A stretch of DNA of 44,400 nucleotides from contig CAMHSJ010000013.1 of the NCBI GenBank assembly GCA_946187935.1, positions 1-44,400 of the forward strand, given 5' to 3'. Of this stretch, positions 1 to 8,207 are shown piece by piece. A program made the position numbers and the translations under genes. Every line of letters starts with the position of its first letter. The stretch's first letter is position 1. This stretch comes from an uncultured Clostridia bacterium. Lineage in GTDB: Bacteria > Bacillota > Clostridia > Saccharofermentanales > Saccharofermentanaceae. Under the pieces are notes generated by a model that worked only from the letters and a program-made list of their open reading frames with translations, searched no databases and was not told the origin of the DNA.

Positions 1-103
1 TTGCTTTGTCTCTTTTCCCAAGTCTTTCATTTTCATGAACAAGAACGCATAGCAAGATCAAAGAGAACATTACGCATATCATTACAGCTGAATAGTAATT
101 CAT
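1..103 (-). CDS. 5' end of an unidentified membrane protein (partial)
   Basis: Reading leftwards from an ATG at 103, 34 codons stay open to the window edge. They encode MNYYSAVMICVMFSLILLCV followed by LVHENERLGKRDKA, which is one hydrophobic segment and then a charged stretch. This looks like the first transmembrane helix of a polytopic or signalling membrane protein. Some clostridial diguanylate cyclases begin this way, but that is only a resemblance. The ribosome binding site is weak. A TATAAT with an upstream TG (extended -10) lies at 180-185 on the minus strand and would leave a leader of about 70 nt. No function can be assigned from this fragment. Confidence 0.5.
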   Translation of the reverse strand, partial: MNYYSAVMICVMFSLILLCVLVHENERLGKRDKA

Positions 104-275
104 ATTCTTTTATCCATTAGTTCATTTAGTTAAATTTTACCGACAAAGGATTCCTTCACTCCTAAGCCGTCATAAGGTAATTATATCATCCAAGCAAAGA
201 ACTCATGGGTATTATTAACGCATTTCCAAGTGCAAAAAAAACCCGAATTTCAAAGTCTTGTTGACATAAAAAATT

Positions 276-300
276 GAAAGCCCCTATTTACGGGGCTTTC
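276..300 (-). terminator. Intrinsic terminator of guaA
   Basis: A perfect 9-bp stem (GAAAGCCCC/GGGGCTTTC, 7-nt loop) is followed on the minus strand by AATTTTTTATG. It lies 14 nt beyond the stop codon of the GMP synthase gene. Confidence 0.9.
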
Positions 301-313
301 AAGCGTTTTGCGA

Positions 314-1294
314 TTATTCGTACTCTACCGTTGCAGTCGGCTTGGGCGTGTAGTCGTAGAGGACTCTGTTAATGCCGGGAACTTCGTGCGTGATGCGGTC
401 GGTGATGCGGCACATGAGGTCGTAACTGATGGGTTCTACTGTTACTTCGACTACGTCAACCGTGTTGATGGCACGGACGATGCAGAGCCACTCGAATGCA
501 CGCTTGCCGTTCTTGATGCCTGTGGACTTGAAGTCAGGAACAACAGTGAAGTACTGCCATACCTTGCCTGCGAGACCTGCCTTCTCAAACTCTTCTCTTA
601 AGATGGCATCTGATTCTCTGACTGCTTCGAGTCTGTCTCTTGTGATGGCACCGGGGCATCTGACACCTAAGCCGGGACCGGGGAAGGGCTGACGGAATAC
701 CATGTTGTCAGGAAGACCCAATGCCTTGCCGACTACGCGGACCTCATCCTTGTAGAGGAGCTTGACGGGCTCAACGAGCTCGAAGTCTAATTCCGGAGGC
801 AGACCGCCTACGTTGTGGTGAGCCTTGATGCCCTGTTCACTCTCTAAGATGTCAGGGTAGATGGTGCCCTGAGCGAGGAAGGAGATGCCTTCGAGCTTGG
901 CTGCCTCTTCGGCAAATACCTTGATGAACTCTTCACCGATGATGTGTCTCTTCTGCTCGGGATCTGTAACGCCTTCAAGAAGATCTAAGAAGCGGTCAGC
1001 TGCATCAACGTAGATGAGATTGGCGTTAAGTTCGTCTCTAAATACCTTGCAGACCATCTCGGGTTCACCCTTGCGGAGGAGTCCGTGGTTAACATGTACG
1101 CATACGAGCTGCTGTCCTATTGCCTTGATGAGGAGTGCAGCTACTACTGATGAGTCGACTCCGCCTGAGAGGGCAAGGAGTACTTTCTTATCTCCGACCT
1201 GAGCCTTGATCTCGGCGATCTGCTCTTCGATAAAAGCATCTGCGAGTTCTCTTGTGGTAATACGTTTCATTGAATCCGGTCTTTTGTCTGCCAT
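314..1294 (-). CDS. guaA: GMP synthase, ATP-pyrophosphatase subunit lacking the glutaminase domain
   Basis: GMP synthase aminates XMP to GMP in purine synthesis, using ATP and ammonia. This 326-residue protein begins at the ATP-pyrophosphatase domain: the PP-loop LSGGVDSSVVAALL is at about residue 42, the QPFPGPGLGVR motif is in the middle, and the C-terminal dimerisation domain ends in TVEYE. Usual bacterial GuaA has about 510 residues, with an N-terminal glutamine amidotransferase domain of about 190 residues. That domain is absent here and cannot lie upstream, because pyk starts 87 bp away in the opposite direction. The start is supported by GGAGG six bases upstream. Ammonia must come from a separate glutaminase subunit, as in archaea, or be used free. 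Family assignment is firm. Confidence 0.95.
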   Translation of the reverse strand: MADKRPDSMKRITTRELADAFIEEQIAEIKAQVGDKKVLLALSGGVDSSVVAALLIKAIGQQLVCVHVNHGLLRKGEPEMVCKVFRDELNANLIYVDAADRFLDLLEGVTDPEQKRHIIGEEFIKVFAEEAAKLEGISFLAQGTIYPDILESEQGIKAHHNVGGLPPELDFELVEPVKLLYKDEVRVVGKALGLPDNMVFRQPFPGPGLGVRCPGAITRDRLEAVRESDAILREEFEKAGLAGKVWQYFTVVPDFKSTGIKNGKRAFEWLCIVRAINTVDVVEVTVEPISYDLMCRITDRITHEVPGINRVLYDYTPKPTATVEYE

Positions 1295-1320
1295 ATGACG
1301 CCTCCGTAAATAAAATATCT

Positions 1321-1349
1321 AACATATTTTACAATAGATTGGAGTACAA
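1321..1349 (-). promoter_or_regulatory. Candidate guaA promoter
   Basis: On the minus strand TTGTAC (1344-1349) and TATGTT (1321-1326) are separated by 17 bp, about 27 bp before the guaA start codon. On the plus strand the same interval carries TACAAT (1345-1350), a possible -10 for pyk but with a poor -35. The two divergent promoters would overlap. Confidence 0.45.
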
Positions 1350-1381
1350 TAGTAACAACTTTTCGAAAAGAGGAATAACAA

Positions 1382-2797
1382 ATGCGCAAAACCAAGATCA
1401 TATGCACAATAGGTCCCGCATCTGCCAATGAGGAGACGCTCATCAAGATGTGCGAGGCGGGAATGAATGTTGCAAGGCTTAACTTTTCGCACGGAACTCA
1501 CGAGGAACATCAGGAGAAGATCGACCTTATCAAGAGCGTAAGGGAGAAGCTCCGCCTTCCTATAGCGATAATGCTCGATACCAAGGGCCCCGAGTACAGG
1601 ATCAAGACTTTTAAGGATCACAAGATAGAGCTTCCCGACGGCGGAAAGTTCACTCTTACGACAGATGATATCGAAGGCGATGAGACCAGGGTCGCCGTTA
1701 CATATAAGGATCTGCCCAGTCAGCTTAAGAAGGGCGATAGGGTACTTATCAACAACGGACTCGTTATCCTTGAGGTTGATACCATTGAAGGAAACAACGT
1801 TAACTGTGACGTAGTCGTAGGCGGAGTTCTCTCAGACAGAAAGAGCATGAACTTCCCCAACAAGGTCATGGAAGGCGACTACCTGAGCGAGCAGGACAAG
1901 AGCGATCTTCTGTTCGGCATCAAGAATCAGGTGGACTTCGTTGCAGCTTCTTTCGTTTCCAACAAGTCAGATATGTTAGAGCTCCGCTCCTTCCTTGATT
2001 CCAACGGAGGCGAGGATATCGAAGTCATCGCCAAGATCGAGAACAGGGCAGGCGTCGAGAATGCAGACGAGATCTGCGAGATCGCATCGGGCATAATGAT
2101 CGCAAGAGGTGACCTCGGCGTTGAGATCCCGTTCGTTGAGGTTCCGAGCATCCAGAAGAAGCTCATAAAGAGATGCCGTCTTCTCGGCAGAAGAGTCATT
2201 ACTGCAACGGAGATGCTCGAGTCCATGATCAGCAATCCCCGTCCGACAAGAGCTGAGATCTCTGACGTTGCCAATGCCGTATATGACGGTTCATCAGCCA
2301 TCATGCTCTCAGGAGAATCAGCTGCAGGCAAGTATCCCGTCGAATCAGTTCAGGCAATGGCAAACGTGGCTGAGTACACGGAGAAGAGCATCAACTACGG
2401 TTCAAGATTCCAGAAGCAGGAATTCGAGATCAGGAATACAATTGACGCCGTATCACACGCAACATGCGCCATGGCAATGGACGTAAATGCCAAGTGCATC
2501 GTCGTCCACTCAAGATCGGGCATCACCGCAAGGATGGTATCAAGGTTCAGATGCCCTATAGACATCATAGGCATGACGACAAATGAGAAGAGCTGGAGGA
2601 AATTAAACCTCAGCTGGGGCGTTGTTCCGATCCTCAACGAGGAGTTCACATCAACGGACGTTATGTTCTATCACGGACTCCAGGTTGCAAAGGACATAAT
2701 GGAGCTTAAAGAAGGTGACCGCGTCGTAATGACAGGCGGCCTTATCAACGGCAAGGGCGGCAATACCAACACCATCAAGGTGGAAACTGTAAACTGA
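1382..2797 (+). CDS. pyk: Pyruvate kinase
   Basis: Converts phosphoenolpyruvate and ADP to pyruvate and ATP in the last step of glycolysis. All 471 residues fit the family: the N-terminal RKTKIICTIGPAS start, NFSHG, the active-site signature EVIAKIENRAGVEN with the catalytic lysine, the metal-binding MIARGDLGVEIP, and the C-terminal MTGGLINGKGGNTNTIKV. The length is that of the short form; the extra PEP-utiliser-like C-terminal domain of Bacillus-type enzymes is absent. The start codon follows AGAGG. It is a monocistronic unit, divergent from guaA and closed by a terminator directly downstream. Confidence 0.97.
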   Translation: MRKTKIICTIGPASANEETLIKMCEAGMNVARLNFSHGTHEEHQEKIDLIKSVREKLRLPIAIMLDTKGPEYRIKTFKDHKIELPDGGKFTLTTDDIEGDETRVAVTYKDLPSQLKKGDRVLINNGLVILEVDTIEGNNVNCDVVVGGVLSDRKSMNFPNKVMEGDYLSEQDKSDLLFGIKNQVDFVAASFVSNKSDMLELRSFLDSNGGEDIEVIAKIENRAGVENADEICEIASGIMIARGDLGVEIPFVEVPSIQKKLIKRCRLLGRRVITATEMLESMISNPRPTRAEISDVANAVYDGSSAIMLSGESAAGKYPVESVQAMANVAEYTEKSINYGSRFQKQEFEIRNTIDAVSHATCAMAMDVNAKCIVVHSRSGITARMVSRFRCPIDIIGMTTNEKSWRKLNLSWGVVPILNEEFTSTDVMFYHGLQVAKDIMELKEGDRVVMTGGLINGKGGNTNTIKVETVN

Positions 2798-2817
2798 TCT
2801 TTCGTTTTTATCTTAAG

Positions 2818-2850
2818 ACGGCTGCGGAGCATTTTTCGTGGCCGTTTTTT
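2818..2850 (+). terminator. Intrinsic terminator of pyk
   Basis: ACGGC/GCCGT, extended inwards by TGCG/CGTG, forms a hairpin followed by a run of six T. It separates pyk from the transporter run that follows. Confidence 0.8.
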
Positions 2851-2924
2851 AATGTTTTTGTATTTGAGTTCCAATTGACACCTTTTTGCCACATAAAAGG
2901 GCAATAATAAACGGTGAGTTATTA

Positions 2925-2930
2925 TATAAT
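2925..2930 (+). promoter_or_regulatory. Possible -10 element for the transporter run
   Basis: A consensus TATAAT lies 30 bp upstream of the ATG at 2961. No good -35 is found 16-18 bp before it; a TTGACA at 2875-2880 is too far away. If it is used, transcription starts near 2937. That would exclude the upstream in-frame ATG at 2886 as the start of the first permease. Confidence 0.35.
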
Positions 2931-2960
2931 CCGCATTGTTGGGAATGGTATCAAGAATTG

Positions 2961-4148
2961 ATGGATAATAATATGAAGACACAGACTCTTAAGACCAATA
3001 AAGAGCCCGAGGGTATGAGACCGGGTTCTGTTGCCGGCACTGAAGTCAAAAAAGAGTCCGCTGATGTTCCGTCAGATACAAAGAGATCACCTGCAAAGAC
3101 AAGCTCCAAAAAACAGCTGCGTTCTGCGGGCAAGCAGCTCACAGAGGACGATCTTAAGGAGATAAAGCGTAATATAACTCCTATAGCAAATACTCCGATC
3201 GTACCTTCTGACATCCCTGAATTTGAAGACACACCCGAGAGAAGAGAGAAGGTCGCACTTAGAAAGAAGAGTAAGCTCAAGCGTAAGCTCCGCGACTGGG
3301 GCATCTTTACCGGATATCTGACACCGAGCTTTGTCGGCGTGCTGATATTCTTCTTTATGCCTCTTCTCATGCTCCTTAAGACTTCGTTCCAGAAGTCGCC
3401 TACGAACTCAGATTTTGTCGGATTCAGAAACTACGAGAGAGTCCTTACTAATGACGCGTTCATGTCAGCTTCGGAGAACACGTTTACTTTCGCTATCATA
3501 TCCGTGCCGGCTGCCGTTATCCTGGCTTTGCTGCTGGCATTGCTCCTTAATTCCGGACTCCCCGGCAAATCTGTATTCAGAAGTATCCTTCTTAACCCCA
3601 TGATGGTTCCTGTTGCATCAGTCGTACTCATCTGGCAGGTATTCTTCTCTTATAACGGCGTCATAAACGGCTGGACACTGCAGCTCTTTGAAAATGCCAA
3701 GAAGATAGACTGGATGCAGTCTAATTACGCGCAGGTGGTAATAATGTTCCTGTTCCTGTGGAAGAACCTGGGATACAACATGGTGCTCTTCCTCGCGGCG
3801 CTGGGCAATATCCCGTCTGAGATCTTAGAGTCAGCGCAGATGGACGGCGCAGGCCCGGTTAAGAGATTCTTCGCTATCAAGCTGCACTATCTTAATCCTA
3901 CTATCTTCTTCGTAGGCATCATGTCACTTATCAATACATTCAAGATCTTCCGTGAAGTATATCTTCTTACGGGCGATCACCCTTACGATAAGCTCTATAT
4001 GCTCCAGCACTTCATGAACAACGCATTTACGCACCTGGATTACAGCAAACTCTCTGCGGGCGCGATAATAATGTGTCTTGCCATGATCATAATCGTCGGC
4101 GGTCTGTTCTACGCTGAGAGCAAATTCGATTCGGATGTGGAGGAATAA
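2961..4148 (+). CDS. Sugar ABC transporter permease, MalF/UgpA type, with long cytoplasmic N-terminal extension
   Basis: Inner permease subunit of a carbohydrate-type ABC importer. The first ~110 residues are a polar, Lys/Ser/Thr-rich cytoplasmic extension. About six transmembrane helices follow, beginning at GYLTPSFVGVLIFFFMPLL. The cytoplasmic EAA loop that docks on the ATPase reads ESAQMDGAGPVKRFFAIKLH near residues 288-307. The downstream permease starts four bases after this gene, so the two are a pair. The start is uncertain: the frame is open from an ATG at 2886, but a TATAAT at 2925 and the unnatural sequence before 2961 favour 2961 or 2973. None of these starts has a clear Shine-Dalgarno. 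The substrate is unknown; the GH9 cellulase in the same run suggests a plant-glucan oligosaccharide. Confidence 0.88.
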   Translation: MDNNMKTQTLKTNKEPEGMRPGSVAGTEVKKESADVPSDTKRSPAKTSSKKQLRSAGKQLTEDDLKEIKRNITPIANTPIVPSDIPEFEDTPERREKVALRKKSKLKRKLRDWGIFTGYLTPSFVGVLIFFFMPLLMLLKTSFQKSPTNSDFVGFRNYERVLTNDAFMSASENTFTFAIISVPAAVILALLLALLLNSGLPGKSVFRSILLNPMMVPVASVVLIWQVFFSYNGVINGWTLQLFENAKKIDWMQSNYAQVVIMFLFLWKNLGYNMVLFLAALGNIPSEILESAQMDGAGPVKRFFAIKLHYLNPTIFFVGIMSLINTFKIFREVYLLTGDHPYDKLYMLQHFMNNAFTHLDYSKLSAGAIIMCLAMIIIVGGLFYAESKFDSDVEE

Positions 4149-4151
4149 GCC

Positions 4152-5207
4152 ATGGATGCTGATACTAAAAAGCAACGCAAACTGGCTGCCGTAAAGGCGA
4201 GGCGCCACATCTATACAGAGACTGTCCAGCCCAAGACTTTCTTTACTCTTCTGTCTGATGAAGAGAAGGACAAGTACATAGCAGGCGAGAGGCTCAGGCT
4301 CAGCAAGTCACTTAAAAGAAAGAAGGTCAAGCACAACATCATCACCGCGCTGGGTCTTATCCTCGCGGCTGCGATCTCGGTCGTGGCGCTGGTGCCTATC
4401 TTCTTCACGTTCCTTAATTCGTTCATGTCATCGGAGGAGATCGTATCCAATTACTCTGTTATCTTCCAGAGTATGTCGGGTTATGCGTCAAAGGGTGCGA
4501 CGTACCTTGATAAGATGCCTGTCTTAAAGCTCATCCCTGAGCAGGTAACGATCAAGCAGTACACTACGCTCCTGTTCATGAATCCCGCGTATCTGTTCAA
4601 GTTTTGGAACTCTATTGTCCTGACTATCCCCATAGTCGCTGGTCAGATGGTTGTGGCATGCCTGGCATCCTACAGCTTCGCAAGATACAGGAGGAAGAGA
4701 AGGGAAGTTCTGTTCTTCTCGTACATCATCCTCATGCTCATGCCGTTCCAGGTTACGCTCGTACCTAACTACATGATCTCGAACGATCTGGGCATACTCA
4801 ATACTATCTGGGCGATCATACTGCCGGGTATATTCTCGACATTCGCGATCTTCCTTCTGACCAAGTACATGAGACAGATCCCTTCAGGATATATCGAAGC
4901 TGCCACATTAGACGGCGCGACCGAATGGCAGATCTTTACAAGGATCGCTCTTCCTTTGTGTAAGAACGCGATCTTCGCTCTTACTATCCTTCTCTTTATT
5001 GACTACTGGAACATGGTAGAGCAGCCGCTCGTACTTCTGACCGATGTCGAGAAGCAGCCCCTTTCCGTATTCCTGTCACAGATAAACGAGCCCGAGATGG
5101 GCATAGCCTTTGCGGCTTCAGCAGTATATATGATCCCGCCCCTCCTCATATTCCTGTGGGGCGAAGAGTACCTGGTTGAAGGAATCTCCAGGTCAGGTAT
5201 CAAGTAA
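4152..5207 (+). CDS. Sugar ABC transporter permease, MalG type
   Basis: Second permease of the pair, 351 residues. A polar N-terminal region of about 55 residues precedes the first transmembrane helix (IITALGLILAAAISVVALVP). A long extracytoplasmic loop follows (about residues 95-145), then the remaining helices. The EAA loop EAATLDGATEWQIFTRIALP matches the MalG family closely. The C-terminus EEYLVEGISRSGIK is also typical (EG..xGxxK). The ribosome binding site GGAGG overlaps the last codons of the upstream permease, so translation is probably coupled. No solute-binding protein or ATPase gene accompanies the pair. Two genes for extracytoplasmic proteins of other transporter classes follow instead. 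Confidence 0.92.
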   Translation: MDADTKKQRKLAAVKARRHIYTETVQPKTFFTLLSDEEKDKYIAGERLRLSKSLKRKKVKHNIITALGLILAAAISVVALVPIFFTFLNSFMSSEEIVSNYSVIFQSMSGYASKGATYLDKMPVLKLIPEQVTIKQYTTLLFMNPAYLFKFWNSIVLTIPIVAGQMVVACLASYSFARYRRKRREVLFFSYIILMLMPFQVTLVPNYMISNDLGILNTIWAIILPGIFSTFAIFLLTKYMRQIPSGYIEAATLDGATEWQIFTRIALPLCKNAIFALTILLFIDYWNMVEQPLVLLTDVEKQPLSVFLSQINEPEMGIAFAASAVYMIPPLLIFLWGEEYLVEGISRSGIK

Positions 5208-5222
5208 CGGAGGAAACAGAAT

Positions 5223-6932
5223 ATGAAAAGCAGAAGTAAGATCGTTGTCAGGGTAATGATAGCCTTCGTAGCAGGGCTTGCATTGCTGACGTTCTTTTCG
5301 AACACGATCATGAATGCCACGATCCCCAAGGTAATGGGTGAATATGCTTCGCGCGGCAATCTTTCTTTTACCAACAGTGCATCGAGCACCATAGTGGTAG
5401 AGAACAGGACTGACGTGAAAGGCCTTGAGGGCAGAACGATCGATCAGGTCCTCGTTTCTTCCTACGATGAAGTTTCCAAGGGTGACGTCATAGCCATCCT
5501 TAAGCCCGTTGAGGATACGTCTTCTCTTGACGAACTGAAGTCTCAGCTCCAGACCCTTCAAAGAGAAAAGGAATACGAATCACGCACGCCTAACCACGGC
5601 ACGGATTATTCTTCTTACTACGAAGCGATACAGAGTGCACAGGATACACTGACAGAAGCCCAGAAGACATTAACGGCAGTACAGGGCAGGGATTCCACGA
5701 TAAGCCAGGCACAGGCTGTCATAGACAGCAAGGCTGCTGACGTGGTCTCACTTGAAGCATCCGTTGCTTCTGCATCTGATACTGTTGAAGATATCAATGC
5801 GCAGATCGCAGAGCTCAATGCGCAGATCACTCCTTTGCAGAATCAGATCGATGTTTATGTAGCGCTCGGAACGCCTACACCTACTCCCAAGCCTGAGCCC
5901 GGCACAGAAGATCCTGCTGATCCTTCAGATCCCGGCTCGGATCCTTCCACACTTTCTGACATGGAGATCTTATGGCAGCAGAAGTGCGACCTCGAAGATC
6001 AGATCGCCATACTCGAAGAACAGCTCGAATCTGCACAGGCAAGACTCGCAGAATACTCAGCCCAGCTTGCAACTGTAAACGGCGAGATCGAAGATGCCCA
6101 GGCAAGGATCTCCGAAGCATCCGAGCTTCCTTCGCTTACTTCCGCACAGAATGCCGTTGCCACGGCTCAAAGAGGTCTTAGCACTGCAAATACAAGCCTT
6201 AGTGATGCCAGGGCAAATGCGAGCATCGAGGCTGATAAGGCACAAGATGCCAGAGAAGACCGCGATAAGCAGATCCAGGAGCTAGAAGAGAAGATCGCCA
6301 AGCTCGAAGAACAGATGGATATTACCGTAATAAAGGCTCCCGAATCGGGATATGTCTATAACGTTGCCGTAAATGACGGCGATGTCATGGAAGCAAACCA
6401 GACCATAGCTACGATCATCGCTGTGGATCCAGACGAGAGAAACTGCACTGCCACATTCAGTTTTGATGTAAACGCTGCAAGAAGCCTTTATGTCGGCGGT
6501 GAGCTCGAGGTAACATCAGGCTGGAATGATCAGACTGCAACGATAGTCAGCATCAAGCCGGATCCCAATAATCCCAGAGAATCCAGACAGGTCAAGTGCG
6601 TCATCAGCGGCGAGGCATGGCCTGACGAACCTATTACCGTTAGAGCAGACAAGTACAATCAGGATTATCAGGCTGTCATCGCGAGCAGCGCGGTAAACGA
6701 AGATAATTCCGGTACATTCGTATACGTTATCGTCGGATCTTCAGGACCTTTGGGCGACAAGTACACTGTCAAGAGAGTCGATGTAACAGTCGAGGCAGAA
6801 GGCGGCGGATTGTCGGCAATATCAGGAGACGGTCTGGACGACTACAACACCATGATCGTCATCAGAGCCGAAGAACCTCTCGAGGATGGTCAGAGAGTAA
6901 GACTCGAAGACTACACGTCGAAGAATAAATAA
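5223..6932 (+). CDS. HlyD-like membrane fusion/adaptor protein with very long coiled coil
   Basis: A 569-residue protein with one N-terminal transmembrane segment (about residues 7-29), then an extracellular part built like a membrane fusion protein. The first half-lipoyl segment is at about 64-95, a helical hairpin at about 100-365, the second half-lipoyl segment (IKAPESGYVYNVAVNDGDVM) at about 370-390, and beta-barrel domains follow. Each arm of the hairpin is over 100 residues long. The turn holds a Pro-rich insert (about 217-242, PTPTPKPEPG and following). Such adaptors normally pair with MacB-type or type I export ATPases, but here the gene sits 15 bp behind two sugar-importer permeases, with a good GGAGG. 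Its role is therefore open. The fold assignment is firm. Confidence 0.85.
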   Translation: MKSRSKIVVRVMIAFVAGLALLTFFSNTIMNATIPKVMGEYASRGNLSFTNSASSTIVVENRTDVKGLEGRTIDQVLVSSYDEVSKGDVIAILKPVEDTSSLDELKSQLQTLQREKEYESRTPNHGTDYSSYYEAIQSAQDTLTEAQKTLTAVQGRDSTISQAQAVIDSKAADVVSLEASVASASDTVEDINAQIAELNAQITPLQNQIDVYVALGTPTPTPKPEPGTEDPADPSDPGSDPSTLSDMEILWQQKCDLEDQIAILEEQLESAQARLAEYSAQLATVNGEIEDAQARISEASELPSLTSAQNAVATAQRGLSTANTSLSDARANASIEADKAQDAREDRDKQIQELEEKIAKLEEQMDITVIKAPESGYVYNVAVNDGDVMEANQTIATIIAVDPDERNCTATFSFDVNAARSLYVGGELEVTSGWNDQTATIVSIKPDPNNPRESRQVKCVISGEAWPDEPITVRADKYNQDYQAVIASSAVNEDNSGTFVYVIVGSSGPLGDKYTVKRVDVTVEAEGGGLSAISGDGLDDYNTMIVIRAEEPLEDGQRVRLEDYTSKNK

Positions 6933-6947
6933 CCCGGAGGATTTCTG

Positions 6948-8171
6948 ATGAGTTTTAAGAGTTCTGTCCGGGAGTATTTCCGCGAGTCAGGAAGGCTTAA
7001 CAAGAATAGATTGAAGAAGATGGTGCTCAATGCCCCGTTCTGGTTCATCGTCATTGCTCTGGTCCTAATAGGGTTCGGTGTCTGCCGTATCCTGGTCCTG
7101 ACGGACGCAAGACCTGAGCAGTATATGGCCGAGGTCTGGGGGCAGGGAGGATCCTCATCCTACAGACAGGTGAGCGTGTTCGCCAGAGGCACAAGGGCCA
7201 CGGGCGAGACATCTCCCATGATGTATGTTGACGAGAACACATCCCTGCGCAAAACGGATATCCCGATCATCAGGCAGTCACTTCAGGATGCAGTCGATAC
7301 AGGTGTCCAGGGCAGAGCCAAGGGCCTTAATCCCGACGGCAGCCCCAAGGGCTGGGAGGATTGCTATTCAACCTCTTTCAAGGCTTCCGTAAGTCAGTAT
7401 ACCGAGTCCGTTACGGATATAACGACACCTGTAGACGGAGTTGAGATAATAGGTGTCGGAGGCAATTTCAAGGCTTTCCACCCGTTCAGATATCTCTCCG
7501 GCGGATTCCTTCCCGAGACTGTAGAAGACAGATACCAGGTCGTCCTTAACGATGTGCTGGCATGGAGATTCTTTAATTCATATAACGTTATTGGCAATAA
7601 AGTTACTATCAATGGTTTTGACTTCACTGTCGTAGGCGTTGTTGAAGAGGGCACGTCCTCAGTTAACAAGACAGTAGGCGCAACTGAGCCGAGAGCTTAT
7701 ATCTACTTTGACACTATCTCAATAATCTGTACTCCCGATCCTTCTGAGAGCGGGGAAACATCAGAGGACGAGAAGTCAGTAGTCGCCATACAGTGCTACG
7801 AGGCTATCCTCCCTGAACTCGTTAAGGGAGTTGCCAAGACTGATATCAAGAACGCTCTTCCGTCTTATTCGTTTAACGATCCCCAGATCTGTGTGGTAAG
7901 CAATACCGGAAGGTTCTTTATTACCAACGTCTGGGACTGGGTATACCCTGTAGGCGAGTCATCTGCAAAACTTACAGCATATGAGTTCCCATACTGGGAG
8001 ATGGCAGCGCAGGTGACTACCGATAAGATCGCCATCGATGCAGTCCTTATAGCAGCAGGTTCAGCGCTTCTTGTTGCAGGCACGTTCATGGGCGTATTAA
8101 GGAGCCGCAAGTTCAAAAAAGCTGTCGAAAAAGAAGATAGCGAAAGTAATTCCACCGAAGATAGCTTATAA
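6948..8171 (+). CDS. Membrane protein with a MacB periplasmic-domain-like extracellular region
   Basis: A 407-residue protein with one transmembrane helix near each end (about residues 30-50 and 365-387), and a large extracytoplasmic region between them. The middle (about 165-230) has the pattern VVLNDVLAWRFFNSYNVIGN followed by VTINGFDFTVVGVVEE. This is characteristic of the MacB_PCD/FtsX extracellular domain, in which a partner asserts 'G..v.i.g..f.VvGV'. The usual C-terminal FtsX block of three helices is missing and no ATPase is adjacent, so it is not a complete MacB permease. It lies 15 bp after the HlyD-like gene behind GGAGG. The pair looks like the extracytoplasmic half of a MacA/MacB assembly joined to sugar permeases. 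Function is unknown. Confidence 0.7.
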   Translation: MSFKSSVREYFRESGRLNKNRLKKMVLNAPFWFIVIALVLIGFGVCRILVLTDARPEQYMAEVWGQGGSSSYRQVSVFARGTRATGETSPMMYVDENTSLRKTDIPIIRQSLQDAVDTGVQGRAKGLNPDGSPKGWEDCYSTSFKASVSQYTESVTDITTPVDGVEIIGVGGNFKAFHPFRYLSGGFLPETVEDRYQVVLNDVLAWRFFNSYNVIGNKVTINGFDFTVVGVVEEGTSSVNKTVGATEPRAYIYFDTISIICTPDPSESGETSEDEKSVVAIQCYEAILPELVKGVAKTDIKNALPSYSFNDPQICVVSNTGRFFITNVWDWVYPVGESSAKLTAYEFPYWEMAAQVTTDKIAIDAVLIAAGSALLVAGTFMGVLRSRKFKKAVEKEDSESNSTEDSL

Positions 8172-8207
8172 TGTTCTCACATTAATAGACCTTAGGAGGT
8201 CTTAACA

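Noticed and set aside
314..601. Plus-strand open frames inside guaA
   Set aside because: They are antisense shadows of a clear conserved gene and resemble no protein family.
2886..2960. N-terminal extension of the first permease from the ATG at 2886
   Set aside because: It has no ribosome binding site, contains a consensus -10, and the added residues do not look like a transporter N-terminus.
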